Shown here: piece by piece, positions 44,505-56,200 of the stretch
How positions within the stretch are numbered: the first letter of the stretch is position 1
Layout: each line of letters opens with the position of its first letter
Assembly: GCA_031549145.1 (NCBI GenBank)
Contig: JAVBQI010000082.1
Location: 12,937 to 76,936, forward strand
DNA length: 64,000 nt
Reading direction: 5' to 3'
From: JAVBSX01 sp031549145
GTDB lineage: Bacteria; Planctomycetota; Planctomycetia; Pirellulales; Thermoguttaceae
Translations under genes and position numbers: made by a program
The notes under the pieces: generated by a model
What the model was told of the DNA's origin: nothing
The model's database searches: none
Seen by the model: the letters and a program-made list of their open reading frames with translations, nothing else

Positions 44505-46028
44505 ATGAACAGGGCAAAACGCGGCGGTTACACGCTGATTGAAATTCTGGTTTCGGTAACCTTGATGCTGCTGTTGATGCTCGGGGTGACGCAACTGTTC
44601 AGTTCGATCGGGACGACGATCAACGAGGCCCAGTCGACCTTGAACATGACGGCGAACCTCCGGGCGACGAAAAACCGCCTGGCCAAGGACCTGACGTACT
44701 TGACGGCCGATCCTTTCCTGACGCCCCTGATCGATACAGCGACCAACCCCACCGGTTACTTCTGCATCATCGAAGGAATGGGGGCCGCCCATTCCAACAC
44801 ATTGTTGCAAAATTTGAACGCAAAAACTCCGACTTCCGATTCGATTCGGACCCGGGATATTGCATTGAATCCGGATTCCAACGATGCACCACTATCAGCA
44901 CTTGGCGACACCACGATTTACGACAACACGGTCGGAGATATGGACGATGTGATCATGTTTACGGTCACTTCTCCGGCGGGAGAAGAATTCCGCGGACTTT
45001 GCGGGACGACGAAGGGAATCATCGAATCCAATACCGCCGAAGTGATCTGGTTTTGTCGCGGAAACACCCTTTACCGTCGGACCTTGCTGGTGATTCCGGA
45101 TGACGATTTGCAAGCAAGTGGAACTTTTACTGCGACTGGGTTCTATGCAAAACATGATATTTCCGCTCGATACGATACCGTAAAGAGTAAGATCGTCGCC
45201 AACACGCTGGAGGATTTGACCCGCCGGGAAAACCGTTTTGCCCACGGCGGCGGATTGACCTTTCCTTGCGACATTCACGACAATGCCGCCTGCTATTATT
45301 TGCGAATGCCGACCCTAACGGAAATGTCTCACACCGACTGGAACATCGCCAATACCTTTTTGGTTAATATCAACGGCAAAGCCTCGTATCCGTCAACCAC
45401 GGCTCCCTATTCTCTTTACACCGATCCGCTTACCGCCTCTTCAACACCGTTCATTGATTTTTGGTATAACCCGCTCCCTTGGCAGCAGATCACACCGACG
45501 ACGGGAAATATTTACGCACTGGAATCGACAACCCGTTACGCCGAGGATGTGATCCTCACCAACGTCCTGAGCTTTGATGTGCAGGTTTGGAATCCCGAAG
45601 TCAACCGTTTCGCGAACTTGGGCGAAGCACGCAATTACACGGCAATAGGATCAACAATTCCCTCTCCCGGATTGTATTACGAAGACCTGGGCCCAGACGG
45701 CAACCAGATCCCAGCGGATGCAACGGCTTTGAGTCTGGGAACTCAGGGCTTCTATTCGTGGGGACAAAAAAACGTTGTGACGAACGCCATCGAAGAATTG
45801 CCTTGCGTTTACGATACCTGGACGGATGAGTACGAGGTAGATCGGAAGAGCGTTGTCGGATACCCGACGAATGGCAGAAACCCCAATAGCAGCGACTTTA
45901 GGGATTGGTCGGCACCGCAGCCGTATTGGGTCGGGCTGCGCGGGGTCAAGGTTACGATTCGGACGTTTGATCCGAGAAGCCGTAACGTTCGCGAAATGAG
46001 CCTCGTTCACAGTTTCGTCCCAAAATAA
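44505..46028 (+). CDS. Prepilin-like protein (type II secretion/PilW-GspJ-like pseudopilin)
   Basis: 507 residues from the ATG at 44505, with gaggcgg at 44492-44498 as ribosome-binding site. The leader MNRAKRGG is cut by prepilin peptidase before YTLIEILVSVTL, with glutamate at +5, the rule for pilins. The hydrophobic helix of about 20 residues is followed by a Gln/Ser/Asn/Thr-rich alpha-helix (LNMTANLRATKNRLAKDLTY) and a long beta-rich globular region with frequent Tyr-Asp strands. Length and helix style suggest PilW/GspJ-type minor pseudopilins, but the globular part is unfamiliar. It stands alone between a cytochrome gene and an alpha-mannosidase gene. Confidence 0.8.
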   Translation: MNRAKRGGYTLIEILVSVTLMLLLMLGVTQLFSSIGTTINEAQSTLNMTANLRATKNRLAKDLTYLTADPFLTPLIDTATNPTGYFCIIEGMGAAHSNTLLQNLNAKTPTSDSIRTRDIALNPDSNDAPLSALGDTTIYDNTVGDMDDVIMFTVTSPAGEEFRGLCGTTKGIIESNTAEVIWFCRGNTLYRRTLLVIPDDDLQASGTFTATGFYAKHDISARYDTVKSKIVANTLEDLTRRENRFAHGGGLTFPCDIHDNAACYYLRMPTLTEMSHTDWNIANTFLVNINGKASYPSTTAPYSLYTDPLTASSTPFIDFWYNPLPWQQITPTTGNIYALESTTRYAEDVILTNVLSFDVQVWNPEVNRFANLGEARNYTAIGSTIPSPGLYYEDLGPDGNQIPADATALSLGTQGFYSWGQKNVVTNAIEELPCVYDTWTDEYEVDRKSVVGYPTNGRNPNSSDFRDWSAPQPYWVGLRGVKVTIRTFDPRSRNVREMSLVHSFVPK

Positions 46029-46046
46029 CGCAACGTTTTTGGCAAC

Positions 46047-46087
46047 AAAGAGCCGCACGTGTAGCGCAGCATATGCGGCTCTTTTTC
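46047..46087 (+). terminator. Rho-independent terminator after the pseudopilin gene
   Basis: aaagagccgca (46047-46057) and tgcggctcttttt (46074-46086) form an 11-bp stem with a 16-nt loop and T-run, 19 bp after the stop. Confidence 0.85.
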
Positions 46088-46305
46088 TTGCATTCGCCTT
46101 ACAGGTCTTCACAAAAAATTTCGGATTAGGGCAGCAGCCGGAAGCGTCAGCACCCGGTTTTCCAATACGGAAACGCGGGCCGAACCCGGCGTTTACGCTT
46201 TGGGTTGCTGTTTCCAGTGTTCGATTTTTTACCTGAAGGTCAGTAAAATGAGAAGGCTTCTTTCAAACTCCGGCGGCTTGGGTATATTGGTTAGGGGACT
46301 GGTTT

Positions 46306-46640
46306 ACTGAGTTCCAGATAAAAAATGACCTCTATTGCAGTCGTTGCGAGAAAATTGTGCTTTCAAAATTCGCCCTGAAAGGGCGGTGCGTAACAGCCCA
46401 GGGCAAAGCCGAAGGCGCCGCCCTGGGTTACGGACGCCCACACCCATCGGCCTGTAATCCGTTGTTCCCTTGCCCTTACAGGGCGGCTGAATGTTGAGGG
46501 GGCTCATTACCCAGGGCGGCGCCTTCGGCTTTGCCCTGGGCTGTAACGCATCGGCCTTTCAGGCCGAAGAACGAAAACCGACGTCTGGTTTTTTTGCGAT
46601 GCCCACAAAAAGAGTTTCAATTTTTTCTGAAAATCAGCAA
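46306..46640. repeat. Composite repeat with 40-bp inverted arms (cccagggc type)
   Basis: The ends actgagttccagata (46306-46320) and ttttctgaaaatcagcaa (46623-46640) match the ends of the element at 940-1090. Inside, about 41 bp at 46390-46430 are nearly a perfect reverse complement of 46508-46548 (core cccagggcggcgccttcggc), with smaller hairpins (cgccctgaaagggcgg) between. The rest of 46088-46305 shows no gene. Confidence 0.8.
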
Positions 46641-46689
46641 TCCGTCCCATCTCAAACACGAAAACGCCCCCTACCGTTTGGAGAAAACC

Positions 46690-49600
46690 ATGAAATTATC
46701 CCGCCTTGTTGTATTGATATTCCTTTTTTGTTTCGCGACGGCAGCCCGGGCGGCCGAGGTTTGGTCGATCGGGGCGGACGACGGCGATTACCGCGAATTC
46801 GCCCTCGCCGGGCAGTACGCGGGCTTTTCGGACGCCTTCCCGAACGACCCGAACGTCAAGATCGGCTGTCTCAACACCCAAATCGAATGGCCCTACGTGC
46901 ATCCCGGGGCAATGGACGTTTGGGCCGGCGGCAAGGCGCACAAATACACGATTACTTTCGACCTGCCCGATTCCGAAACGGCCTCGCCCGAAAAGGAGGG
47001 CGTTTATGAACTTGCGATCAAAGGATGGGGACATCCGGCCGGCCCACCGAAGCTCGATGTCGATTTGAACGGCAAAACGCAATCGCTCACGACGCTCCCG
47101 AACGCGCGAACGGATACGATTCTCACCAACCCCAAGGCCGGAGAGACGACCGCCTACACGCTCACGTTTTCGCGGGACGACCTCAAGAAGACGGGAAACG
47201 TCCTTTCGATCGCCAACAACAACGGCGCCTGGTTCGTTTACGATTGCATCCAATTCCGGAAAATGTCCGGCCGGATCGACGCGATCACGGTCGTTCCGAA
47301 TCGCGGCATCTACAAAATTCCGGGGCAAGCCGTTCCGGGCCGAAAGGTGAGCCTCGATTATCAGGGAAGCTTTCTCAACCAACCGGCCGAACTGACCGTC
47401 GATTATGCGCCCGCAGGCTCCGCCGAAACGAAGCAGGTGCGAATCCCGCTTAACCCGAAAGACCACTTTTCCGCTGCCGAGGTTCTGCTCCCGCTCGAAG
47501 ACGCGAGCTGCGACAAGCCGCTGCACGTTCGGGCGAGTCTCGAAATCGAAGGCCGAACGGTCGCGGCCGAGGCCGATTGTCCGGCAGAACGAAAATGGGA
47601 GATACACCTGATACACCAGACGCATCTCGACATCGGCTACACTCATACCCAGGTCGAGGTTCTCGACCGGCAGGTTCAAAATCTTCGGGAAGCCCTTCAA
47701 TACATCGAAGAGACGAAAGATTACCCGGACGATGCGAAGTTCCGTTTTCATCCCGAAGGGATGTGGGCGGTCGACGAATTCCTCCGGCGGGCCGACGAAA
47801 AGGAAAAGGCCGCGTTTTTCAAGGCGGCGAAAGACCGCGACATTCATCTCGACGTGCTCTACGCCCAGGCGATGACCGGGATGTACAACGACGAGGAACT
47901 GTTCGAACTGATGGGGAGCGCGATCCGATTCGGCCGGAAATACGGCATCGAAATCGACAGCGCGATGCAAACCGACGTGCCCGGCCACACCTGGGGGCTG
48001 GTTACCGTTCTCGCGAAAAACGACATCAAATACATGACGATGGGGCCGAACGTCTGTCACCGGGTCGGCCGCGTCTATTACTGGGGGGAAAAGCCGTTTT
48101 ATTGGGAATCTCCTTCGGGCAAGGAACGGGTCTTGTGTTACTTGCTCGACACCGGTTATCACCAGTTTCATAGGGAACAACGCGGGCACCGGATCGGCGA
48201 AGACCAGATTTTCGGCATCCTCGACGGCAAGGAATGGGATGTGCATCCGAACGAAAAACGCGAATACCAGTTCGACCTGGTGCCGATCCGGTACGGGATC
48301 GAAGGGGACAACGGTCGGCCGAACCGGGTGCTGTCCGATGTCGTCAAGGAATGGAACGAGAAATTCTATTACCCGAGGCTGAGAATTTCCCGCAACAGCG
48401 AATTTATGAAAGAGTTCGAAAAACGGTACGGCGATCAACTCCCGGTCGTTCGCGGGGATTACACGCCGTACTGGGAGGACGGGGCCGCGAGCACATCCGA
48501 GGCGACCGCGATCAACCGCCGCGCGAAAGCCGAGCTGCTTTGGGCGGAACTCGGCTTCGCGCGATACAACCCGAAAGAGTATCCGGAAAAGGTCGGCAAG
48601 TTCGATTCGGCCTGGACTAATATCATCATGTACGACGAACACACCTGGGGGGCTCACAACAGCATTGCCGAGCCGGACAGCGACTTCGTCAAGCAACAGG
48701 ACGATTACAAACAGGCGTATGCAAACAATGGTTTCTGGGAAGCGGAAGGTCTTACCATACTATCAGGAGCTCTTGGGCGTTGTCCTGATCTCGAACTTCG
48801 GCCGCGAGGGAAAGCTGTTTTCGCTGATGCCGAAAAAGGAACGATCGGTAACGATTTGGTCACGTTGACGATCGACAAAAAATCAGGAGCGATTTCCTCT
48901 TTCAAAATGAAAGGAATCGCGAATGATTTGGTCAACCCGGGGGACGACGGCAACGCGGGGCTGAACGACTCCCTTTACATTCTCGGCCGCAATGCCGCCG
49001 AAAACCGGCAGCGGCACGACCAGGGGGTTAAGATCACCGCGGAGAGCGGGAACGGTTGCGCTCACCTCCTGATCGAATCGGAAGCCCCGAACTGCAATGT
49101 TCTCAAACGCTATATTTACCTCAATGCCGGTTGGGAAATGGTCCAAATCAGCAACGTTTTCGAAAAGAAAATGGAACGACAGCCCGAGGGGACGTTCTTT
49201 GGCTTTCCGTTCAATGTCCCGAACGGCATTTGGCGGATCGACACTCCTTGGGCGATGGTTCAGGTCGAAAAGGACCAATTGCCGGGCGCGAACCGGAATT
49301 TTTATTGCGTGCAGCGGTTTTGTAACCTCTCGAACGAGGAGTATGGGATCGATTGGGTGACCGTCGATGTGCCGCTGGTCCAGTTTTCGCCGATCCTCTT
49401 TACGGGCGCGACGAATCCCGACCGATCGCTTTGGCGGGAGCACATCGACCCGAACGGGACGATCTATTCCTGGGTTTGCAACAACCACTGGGAAACGAAT
49501 TACAAGGCGGGGCAGGACGGGTGGTTGGAGTGTTCGTATTATATCCGGCCGTACCTCGGGAAATACGACCCGGCGAAGTCGCAGCGGTTCGCTCGGGGGA

Positions 49601-49911
49601 TCATCGATGTCGATCTGACGCCCGAGTTGCTCCAAACCGGCAACGAAAACGTGATCGTAACCCGGCTGAAGCCGTGCCGCGAACCGGCGGCGAAAGCCGA
49701 TTCCCCTTACGGCCCTGGGCTGCTGGTCCGGCTTTACAACCCGACGGACAAGCCGCAAACGGTCTCGCTCCGTTTCGCGGCCCCGCAGGTTAAGAAGGAT
49801 TCGTACGAGCCGACGCTGTACCTTTCTAACCCGTGGGAGGATCGGCTTGAGAAAATCCCGAGCGAGTTGACGATCGACCCGTTCGATCTGACGACGCTCC
49901 GAGCGGAGTAG
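46690..49911 (+). CDS. GH38 alpha-mannosidase with N-terminal carbohydrate-binding-like domain
   Basis: 1,073 residues from the ATG at 46690 (ggag 8 bp upstream). Signal peptide MKLSRLVVLIFLFCFATAARA. Residues 22-300 hold two beta-sandwiches; the first resembles the rhamnogalacturonan-lyase end domain and ends GAWFVYDCIQFRKM, like that in the haem protein at 18419. The GH38 core follows: QTHLDIGYTH (His312-Asp314, zinc ligands) and MQTDVPGHTWG with nucleophile Asp429, then the family's large C-terminal beta domain (WVCNNHWETNYKAG). It is a secreted retaining alpha-mannosidase that would trim mannose from host or plant glycans. The frame is unbroken and well conserved. Confidence 0.9.
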   Translation: MKLSRLVVLIFLFCFATAARAAEVWSIGADDGDYREFALAGQYAGFSDAFPNDPNVKIGCLNTQIEWPYVHPGAMDVWAGGKAHKYTITFDLPDSETASPEKEGVYELAIKGWGHPAGPPKLDVDLNGKTQSLTTLPNARTDTILTNPKAGETTAYTLTFSRDDLKKTGNVLSIANNNGAWFVYDCIQFRKMSGRIDAITVVPNRGIYKIPGQAVPGRKVSLDYQGSFLNQPAELTVDYAPAGSAETKQVRIPLNPKDHFSAAEVLLPLEDASCDKPLHVRASLEIEGRTVAAEADCPAERKWEIHLIHQTHLDIGYTHTQVEVLDRQVQNLREALQYIEETKDYPDDAKFRFHPEGMWAVDEFLRRADEKEKAAFFKAAKDRDIHLDVLYAQAMTGMYNDEELFELMGSAIRFGRKYGIEIDSAMQTDVPGHTWGLVTVLAKNDIKYMTMGPNVCHRVGRVYYWGEKPFYWESPSGKERVLCYLLDTGYHQFHREQRGHRIGEDQIFGILDGKEWDVHPNEKREYQFDLVPIRYGIEGDNGRPNRVLSDVVKEWNEKFYYPRLRISRNSEFMKEFEKRYGDQLPVVRGDYTPYWEDGAASTSEATAINRRAKAELLWAELGFARYNPKEYPEKVGKFDSAWTNIIMYDEHTWGAHNSIAEPDSDFVKQQDDYKQAYANNGFWEAEGLTILSGALGRCPDLELRPRGKAVFADAEKGTIGNDLVTLTIDKKSGAISSFKMKGIANDLVNPGDDGNAGLNDSLYILGRNAAENRQRHDQGVKITAESGNGCAHLLIESEAPNCNVLKRYIYLNAGWEMVQISNVFEKKMERQPEGTFFGFPFNVPNGIWRIDTPWAMVQVEKDQLPGANRNFYCVQRFCNLSNEEYGIDWVTVDVPLVQFSPILFTGATNPDRSLWREHIDPNGTIYSWVCNNHWETNYKAGQDGWLECSYYIRPYLGKYDPAKSQRFARGIIDVDLTPELLQTGNENVIVTRLKPCREPAAKADSPYGPGLLVRLYNPTDKPQTVSLRFAAPQVKKDSYEPTLYLSNPWEDRLEKIPSELTIDPFDLTTLRAE

Positions 49912-49933
49912 GCCGAAGAAGGCGGCTTGTGTT

Positions 49934-49996
49934 TTGTTACATCCAAGAGTCGGGAAAGGCAGGCGACCGCCCGGCGGTCGGTCGCGTCGGCGAAAG
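49934..49996 (-). repeat. Half copy of the ttgttaca element
   Basis: ttgttacatccaagagtcgg, then ggcaggcgaccgcccggcgg, matches one arm of 35608-35746. The following DNA to 50110 includes the hairpin cccagggcagcg / cgctctgccctggg (50052-50080) related to the 46306 element. Confidence 0.65.
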
Positions 49997-50147
49997 CTGA
50001 TCGGCCCTCATGCGGCGGCCTTACAGGCCGCGGGAGGTGAGCCGTTCCGCGACCCAGGGCAGCGTTTCGCTCTGCCCTGGGCTGTTACGCATCGGCCTTA
50101 CAGACCGAGGAGTGGGGCCAACAGGGCATGTTATGTCGAACAAAAAC

Positions 50148-50199
50148 CGGAGCGGGCGGCGTAAGCGGGCTTTTGGCCCGCCCACGCTTTCCGCTCCGG
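50148..50199. terminator. Long hairpin between convergent genes
   Basis: ccggagcgggcggcgtaagc (50148-50167) pairs with acgctttccgctccgg (50184-50199) around a gggcttttggccc inner loop. It lies between the ends of the mannosidase and giant-protein genes and may act as a two-way transcription stop, but the flanking T-run is short. Confidence 0.45.
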
Positions 50200-50245
50200 C
50201 TATTCCGCACTCCGATGATTCAACGGCGTTCGGGACTCGACATTC

Positions 50246-53200
50246 TTATGCCCAATCGGCGAGGAGCTGATCGACCAACCCGTCGGTCGAGCGATCGGCC
50301 AAAAGGTAATCGCTTTCGTCCGAATCCGCCTTCTCCGAATCTTCCGGGAACAATTCGCCGAACACCAGGTCGACGCTCGCCGCGCGGCTGCCGGTCGGAA
50401 TAATGTTCGGCAACGAAACCGCGAGGCCCATGGTGTTCAATTCCGCGAGCGTTCTCGCGTTCTCGCTCGTCGGCAAAATCGACGGTCGCGCCGACTCCCA
50501 GGCGATCGAAGGATTCAATCGGGCGACGTTTTGCGAAACCGCCGCCGCTTCCGAGAGGATCGAGGGAAGGACCGATTGCGATTCCGTCAGACTCACTGTC
50601 GTCGCCGGAACGGCGGCCACAGAAGCTGCGGACGGGATCGCGCTGAGCTGGGCCGGTGTGCTTTCGAACCCGTGCAGCTTGCTGTCTCCCCGGGCCGCCC
50701 CGTAAGCCGTTTCGACGATATTGACGTCCAATTCGGAAATGAACTTCCGCTCACCGGTGTTGATGCCGGAGAACATCACGTCGGTCGTGATCGTAACGTG
50801 TCCCGTTCCGTCGAGGACGCTACCGTACTGGCCCTTGACCGCGTTGTAGGCGTTGTAGGACGAATTGATCCCGTACAAGTGTCCCAGCTCGTGCAGTAAG
50901 GTCGTGTACAGGTCGTACCGCGAAGCATCGACCGGATCGGTCAACTGCGAATACCAACCGAGTCCGGCGGCATTGTCGTCGAGGGTGATGATCCCTTTGC
51001 TTGGGAGACCGTTCGCATCGAGCGCGACGATCAGGGCTTCCCCGAGCGTCGTCGAATCACCGTAGTCCTTGACGACCAACTGGACGTCGATCGGCTTGCT
51101 CAAGCCCAGGGCCTGAGCCCAGGCCGCGTTCGCGGCGTCGAGCAAAAGCCCGACCGTCGAGAGGTCGTCCGCGTCCAGCTTCTTGCCGATGTACCGCTGC
51201 GTAAAGGCGGTTCCGAGGGAAATCGAGGTTTTCCCCGAAACCACAGCGGCCCGCGTCTTGCCGAAGTTGCTCGCGAAGAGCGTAAAGTCGGCGAAGTTGA
51301 CGTTGCCGCTCCGGTTGAAGTCGAAGCCGTTGATCAATACCATCTCGTCCGAGCCCGAATTTCCGAAGACCGAGGCGAAGGAGGTAAAATCGGCGAAGTT
51401 GATTGTCCCGTCGTCGTTCGAATCATACGGGTTGGCCCAAACTTCGGTCGTCGAGCCTTTGCCCAGCTCGCTGATCCATTCCCCGCGAACGGAGCGGACG
51501 CCGCCGTTTTCGAGCTTCAAGCCGAGGGAATGCGGGGTCAACGCTTCAGCCCACGGGACGTTGTCGGTCCCGATCGACTCGAATTTGACCCGGCCGAGCA
51601 GGATGTAACCGTCCTTGCTCGCGATCATTCCGGCCCCGCCGCCGAGTCCGCTCACCAACCCGGCCGCATCGTCGATCACGGCCTTGGCCCCGACCTTGAA
51701 GTAATCGCCGAGTTCGACTTTCGTCGCCGTAAAGTAATCCGAGTTGTAAAGCAAATCGGTGTTCGCGGCGGTGTACTTGTCCGCGTCCGAAGCCTTGACC
51801 CAAAGCTCGACGTAATGGGATTCCCATTCGTGCAGCATGTTGACGTCGTCCGGCAAGGCACCGACCGTTCCGTCGACGCGGATCGCCGTCGGCTCGGTCA
51901 CCGTCCGCATGTAAATCCCGCCATCGACCTCCCGCTCCGCGGCCGTCAAGGACGTCAGCGGACTGGAACTGTCGATATGCTCGATCTTCGGGTTGACGAA
52001 CTTGATCTGCGAGTGGTTGATCAAATTGCCGTCCGGATCCGTATCAGGAACCGAAAAACGGTCGAATTCCAACTGGATCGATTCCGCGAGCAGCGTAAAG
52101 TTCGGGGACCCCGTACCGGTGACGATGATCGGAATTTGCATGAGAACCCAACCATTCGGAGCGACACCGTAATCCAGTCTCTCCGTCTGCCCTAACGGCG
52201 TACCGCATGAGGTTTGGATCGTGCTTTCCTGTCCGGCATAGGTAACAAGGTTGGGATAAGGAGAAACGCTGTCTTCGACTTTTCGGATGTCCCAACCGGA
52301 GCCCTTCGGCGCAACGGTTGCTATTTCGCCGTCGAACATGATCTGCATGTAACCGCCGCTCAGGCCTTCCGTCAAATATTTTCCGAAAAGGCCGTTGATG
52401 CTGTCCTGGACCCAGACGTTGAGATAATAGGTCGTTCCGACTTCGAACTTGAGCGGGTCGGCATCGGGATCCGGCAAACTCGGCATCGGCATGTTATACG
52501 AGTCTTTGGGATCCTGATTCGCGATCGGAGTCGTGGTCGGCTCGATGTAAATCGTCGTCGTATACTGCTCTTCCAAGCGGATCGAGATGGTCGCGTCCAG
52601 CTCCTGATCCTGATCGTCGATGACCTTCAAGGTGAGGATCACCGGGGAGTAATCGGCGGACTTCGTGTAACTTTCGTTCCCGATATAATCGACCTTGATC
52701 GGATCGGTGATCGCATTTCCCGCCAGCGCTTCGATGTCCCCAAGGTTCGTGAGGAATTCCGATTTGACGCCCGTTTGAAAACCGGACGAAACACTCACCA
52801 GAGTGTACCTCAATCCCGATCCGGAGAAGTACTCGTCCAGATCGAGGTATTTCGTGCCGGGATCACCCTTCATCGAGACGGTCATTTCGGTCTCGGTCTG
52901 GACCGGGCCGCGGGTGATGGCGGTGATCTTGATCGTCATATTGGCGGAAACCGTTTCCGCATTGGCCGCTCCGCTGTTGTCCCTGATCGTGAAGGCGAAC
53001 ACGGCGTTGACGAACTCGGTCGGCTGCAAGCCGTCGATCTCATCGGCGAGCATCGCATCGGGCGTAAATTCCAACGTCGCGGGATCAATGACCTTGAGGA
53101 CCCCGAGCAGAGTGTCCGCGACACCCTTGTAGGTCCCGCGAATCTCGATGGTTTCCCCGACGGTCCGGGCGGAACCGTTGATCGTCGCGAAAACATGCGT

Positions 53201-56200
53201 ATCGCCGACGTTGCGGTCGGTCACCAAATCGCCGGCCCGGAACGTGATCGCCGTATCGGCGACGGTGGTCGGATTCAACTTCGTCTGGTCGATCACCGGG
53301 GTCTTGTTAATCCCCTTGACCTTGACTTCGAGCGTTTTGTAGTCCGTCGCACTGCCGGAGACCGCTCCGAAATTATCCTCGACATAGAAGTGGAAACCGA
53401 GCGTCTCGATCACCCCTTCCTGGAGTTTGTCGTACCGGTTGCCGACGACGATATCAAAGACGAAATCGAGGCTCGTCCCGTCGGCGCCCAATTTCACGGT
53501 GCAGGCGTACTCGTCGAACCGGATGCCCGCCGTCGTTACGACCGCGAAGCCGCCGGTGAGCGCCGCCAGATAAATCGTGTGCGTATCGGGAATCGGCAAA
53601 ATGTCCGGATCGGTAAAGAACTTGTTGAACGGAACGTTGACCGTGGTGGTGGCGGTCGTTCCGGACGCCGGGTTGGCGACTTGCACCGCATCGGCATCGG
53701 GCATCGTGTAATCGTTCCCGACTGGCGTGTCGTTCAATCCCTTGACGGTGATCGTGTGCGTCAATTCGGCGGTTTCGGCGTTGGCCGCCCCGCTGTTGTC
53801 CGTCACCTTATAGGTAAAGGATTCCATCACCGTTCCGTTCTGAACGATGTTGCCTGCATGGGTGCTCGCATCGAAGGTGAGCGACCCGTCGAGGTTCCAC
53901 ATCATTCGAGAGCCGTTCGGGCTGACGACCCAGGTTTCGCCGTCGCAAGGGAGTTGTTGGCCGGCGAAAACGACGCTGGTGAACGCGAATTGGAGGTTGT
54001 CTCCCTTGTTGACGTCCTTCACCAAATCGGTCGGATAGATCGTAATTTTGCCGGTTTCCAACACTTCCTTCTTGTTGGTTTGGACATCGTCTCGGGGAAC
54101 CGGTGCTTTGTTGACACCTTGAACCTTGACGGTGATATTGGCCACATCGGATTCGGCGCCATGCTCGTCCTTGATCACGTAGGAGAAGATGTCCGCGAGA
54201 AACACATCCGCTTTCTCTTTGAGCGTGTAGAACGGGTTCGAGGTGTCCGCCGTCGAATTCGGGATGTACGTAAGCGACATTCCGTCGGTCGCGACGATCA
54301 CCGTCGCTCCGCTCGGGAGCGTGATCGTCCGTTGAGCCACGGTCCCGGCGAGGAACGCGGCGTCGATCGTCGTTCCGGCAATCTTCGCGAACGTGAGCTG
54401 TGCCCCGTTGTCCGGATCGAGAGACTTATGGGCGGCGATCAGATCGGCGACCGTGATCACGATCCCGGTCGTACTGTCGGCCGGTGCAGGGGTGCCGTGT
54501 TCGTAATCGAACGCTTGCGGAACTGTGTTCACTCCGGCGATACCGACGTTGACGAGGCCGAGCGAAGACAGCCCGGTCGTTTCGTCCGTAACGACGTATT
54601 CGAATACCAGATTGAGCGTTTCGCCCTGGGCAATGAAACCGAACACGTTCGTTCGCGGTTGCAAGACGAAGTTGCCGGTGGCGAAAGCCGCGGGATCGAT
54701 ATAACCCATCATGCTGAGCTTGTTGAACAGCTCTGTAGGAATGTCCGCTCCGCCGATCTGGGCCGAGTTCAACCGAAGGGCGCTGAATTCCCAAGGATCG
54801 CCGGCGGGATTCAGGCTCTCATCGATATCGTTCCCTCCCTCGGTGCCTGAAGTGCTTACAGGAGCGACGACGGGTGCCGTACCGATGCTCTCGATCGCGA
54901 CCGTCGCCGTAAACGTCGCCGTATCGGTCGGGTCGTTGTCGTTGACGATCGTGATCTCGAATTTGTAAAACGCGACGTCGGTCCAATCGACCGTGTTGTC
55001 GGCGACGATGTAAAGGTATCCGTTGTCGTCGAGCGACCAGGTCGGCTGGATTGCCGGCTGTACCGCCAACGGGTCGCCGTTCGAATCGCAGGCGACGATC
55101 GTTGCCGGATTGATCGAGAAAAAGTAACGCTCGGCCCAATCGTGGGTGTAGGCGATCGCCCCGACGAATTTCGGCGTCGTCGCCTCTTCCTCGTAGGAAT
55201 ACGTAAAGGACTGATCCGCGGCGGCGACATCGGTCCGGACCCCTTCGACGGTCAGGACGATCGTCCCGGCCGCCGAATTTCCCGACGGACGGTTGTCGGA
55301 GATCGTATACTCGATGTAAACGAGCGCCGTTTCCCCGGCGGCGAGGTAATCGAAATCGCCGTTCGGCTTGAACGTCCAGGTTTTGCTCGCCGCATCGTAC
55401 GAAAGCGTTCCGGTCCCGAGGGCGTTGAACCCGGCGACATTGATGTCGACGATGTATTGGCCCGAGAGCGGATTGTCGTTGAAGTCCGGGTCGGACCAGT
55501 TCGTGTTCGAGAGAATGCCCTCGGCGGTGAGGTCCAATCCGATCGCGGAATCGGCCTTGACGACATCATAATCGTCAAGCGGATCCTTCAAACGTTCCGG
55601 CGGGTCGTTGACGCCGTTGATCGTCAGTTCCACATATCCGGTGTCGTCGGAAACCGAGCCGGCTTCCCATTCGGTACCGTTGTCGATCTTGTCGCCGACC
55701 TTGTACGATATCGTAAACGTAACCGATTGGCCTTCGCCGAGGCGTTGGTACACCTCATCCATGAACCGGAAAACGATTTGTCCGGCGTCGTTGACGTTGA
55801 ACATTCCCGCGTTGTAGCCGATGTCACCATCATTGATATCGATGTTGTCGAACAAAGCGTCGACGAAGGCCTGCAGTTCGGCCTGCTTTGCCGCGTAATC
55901 CGGGTCGCTCGGGTCCAGCCCGCAGTCGACGGTCCAGCCGAACGTGCTCTGATCAAGGATCGGGAATTGCGGCACTTCATCGACGTTGGTCCAAAGATCG
56001 AGTACGTCGATCGGCGTATTCGAGTCGGTTTCCGAAACCGATTCCGTGGTCGTATCATCGTCCGGGTCGATCAATTGCGGCTTGTGTTTGGCGCCGGTGA
56101 CATTGAATTTGAATGTCCCTTCGGTCGATTCGAGCGGCGTCGTCGGAGCATCGTCCTGAATGGTGAACGTAAACGTATCCGTAAGGATCGTTGTATAAGG

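Noticed and set aside
46696..48696. Open frame of 666 codons on the minus strand opposite the GH38 gene
   Set aside because: Antisense shadow of a gene with intact GH38 catalytic residues.
52214..54850. Open frame of 878 codons on the + strand opposite the giant gene
   Set aside because: It is the antisense shadow of the cadherin-like gene, rich in Arg, Val and Gly with no domain; the minus strand has clear domains throughout.
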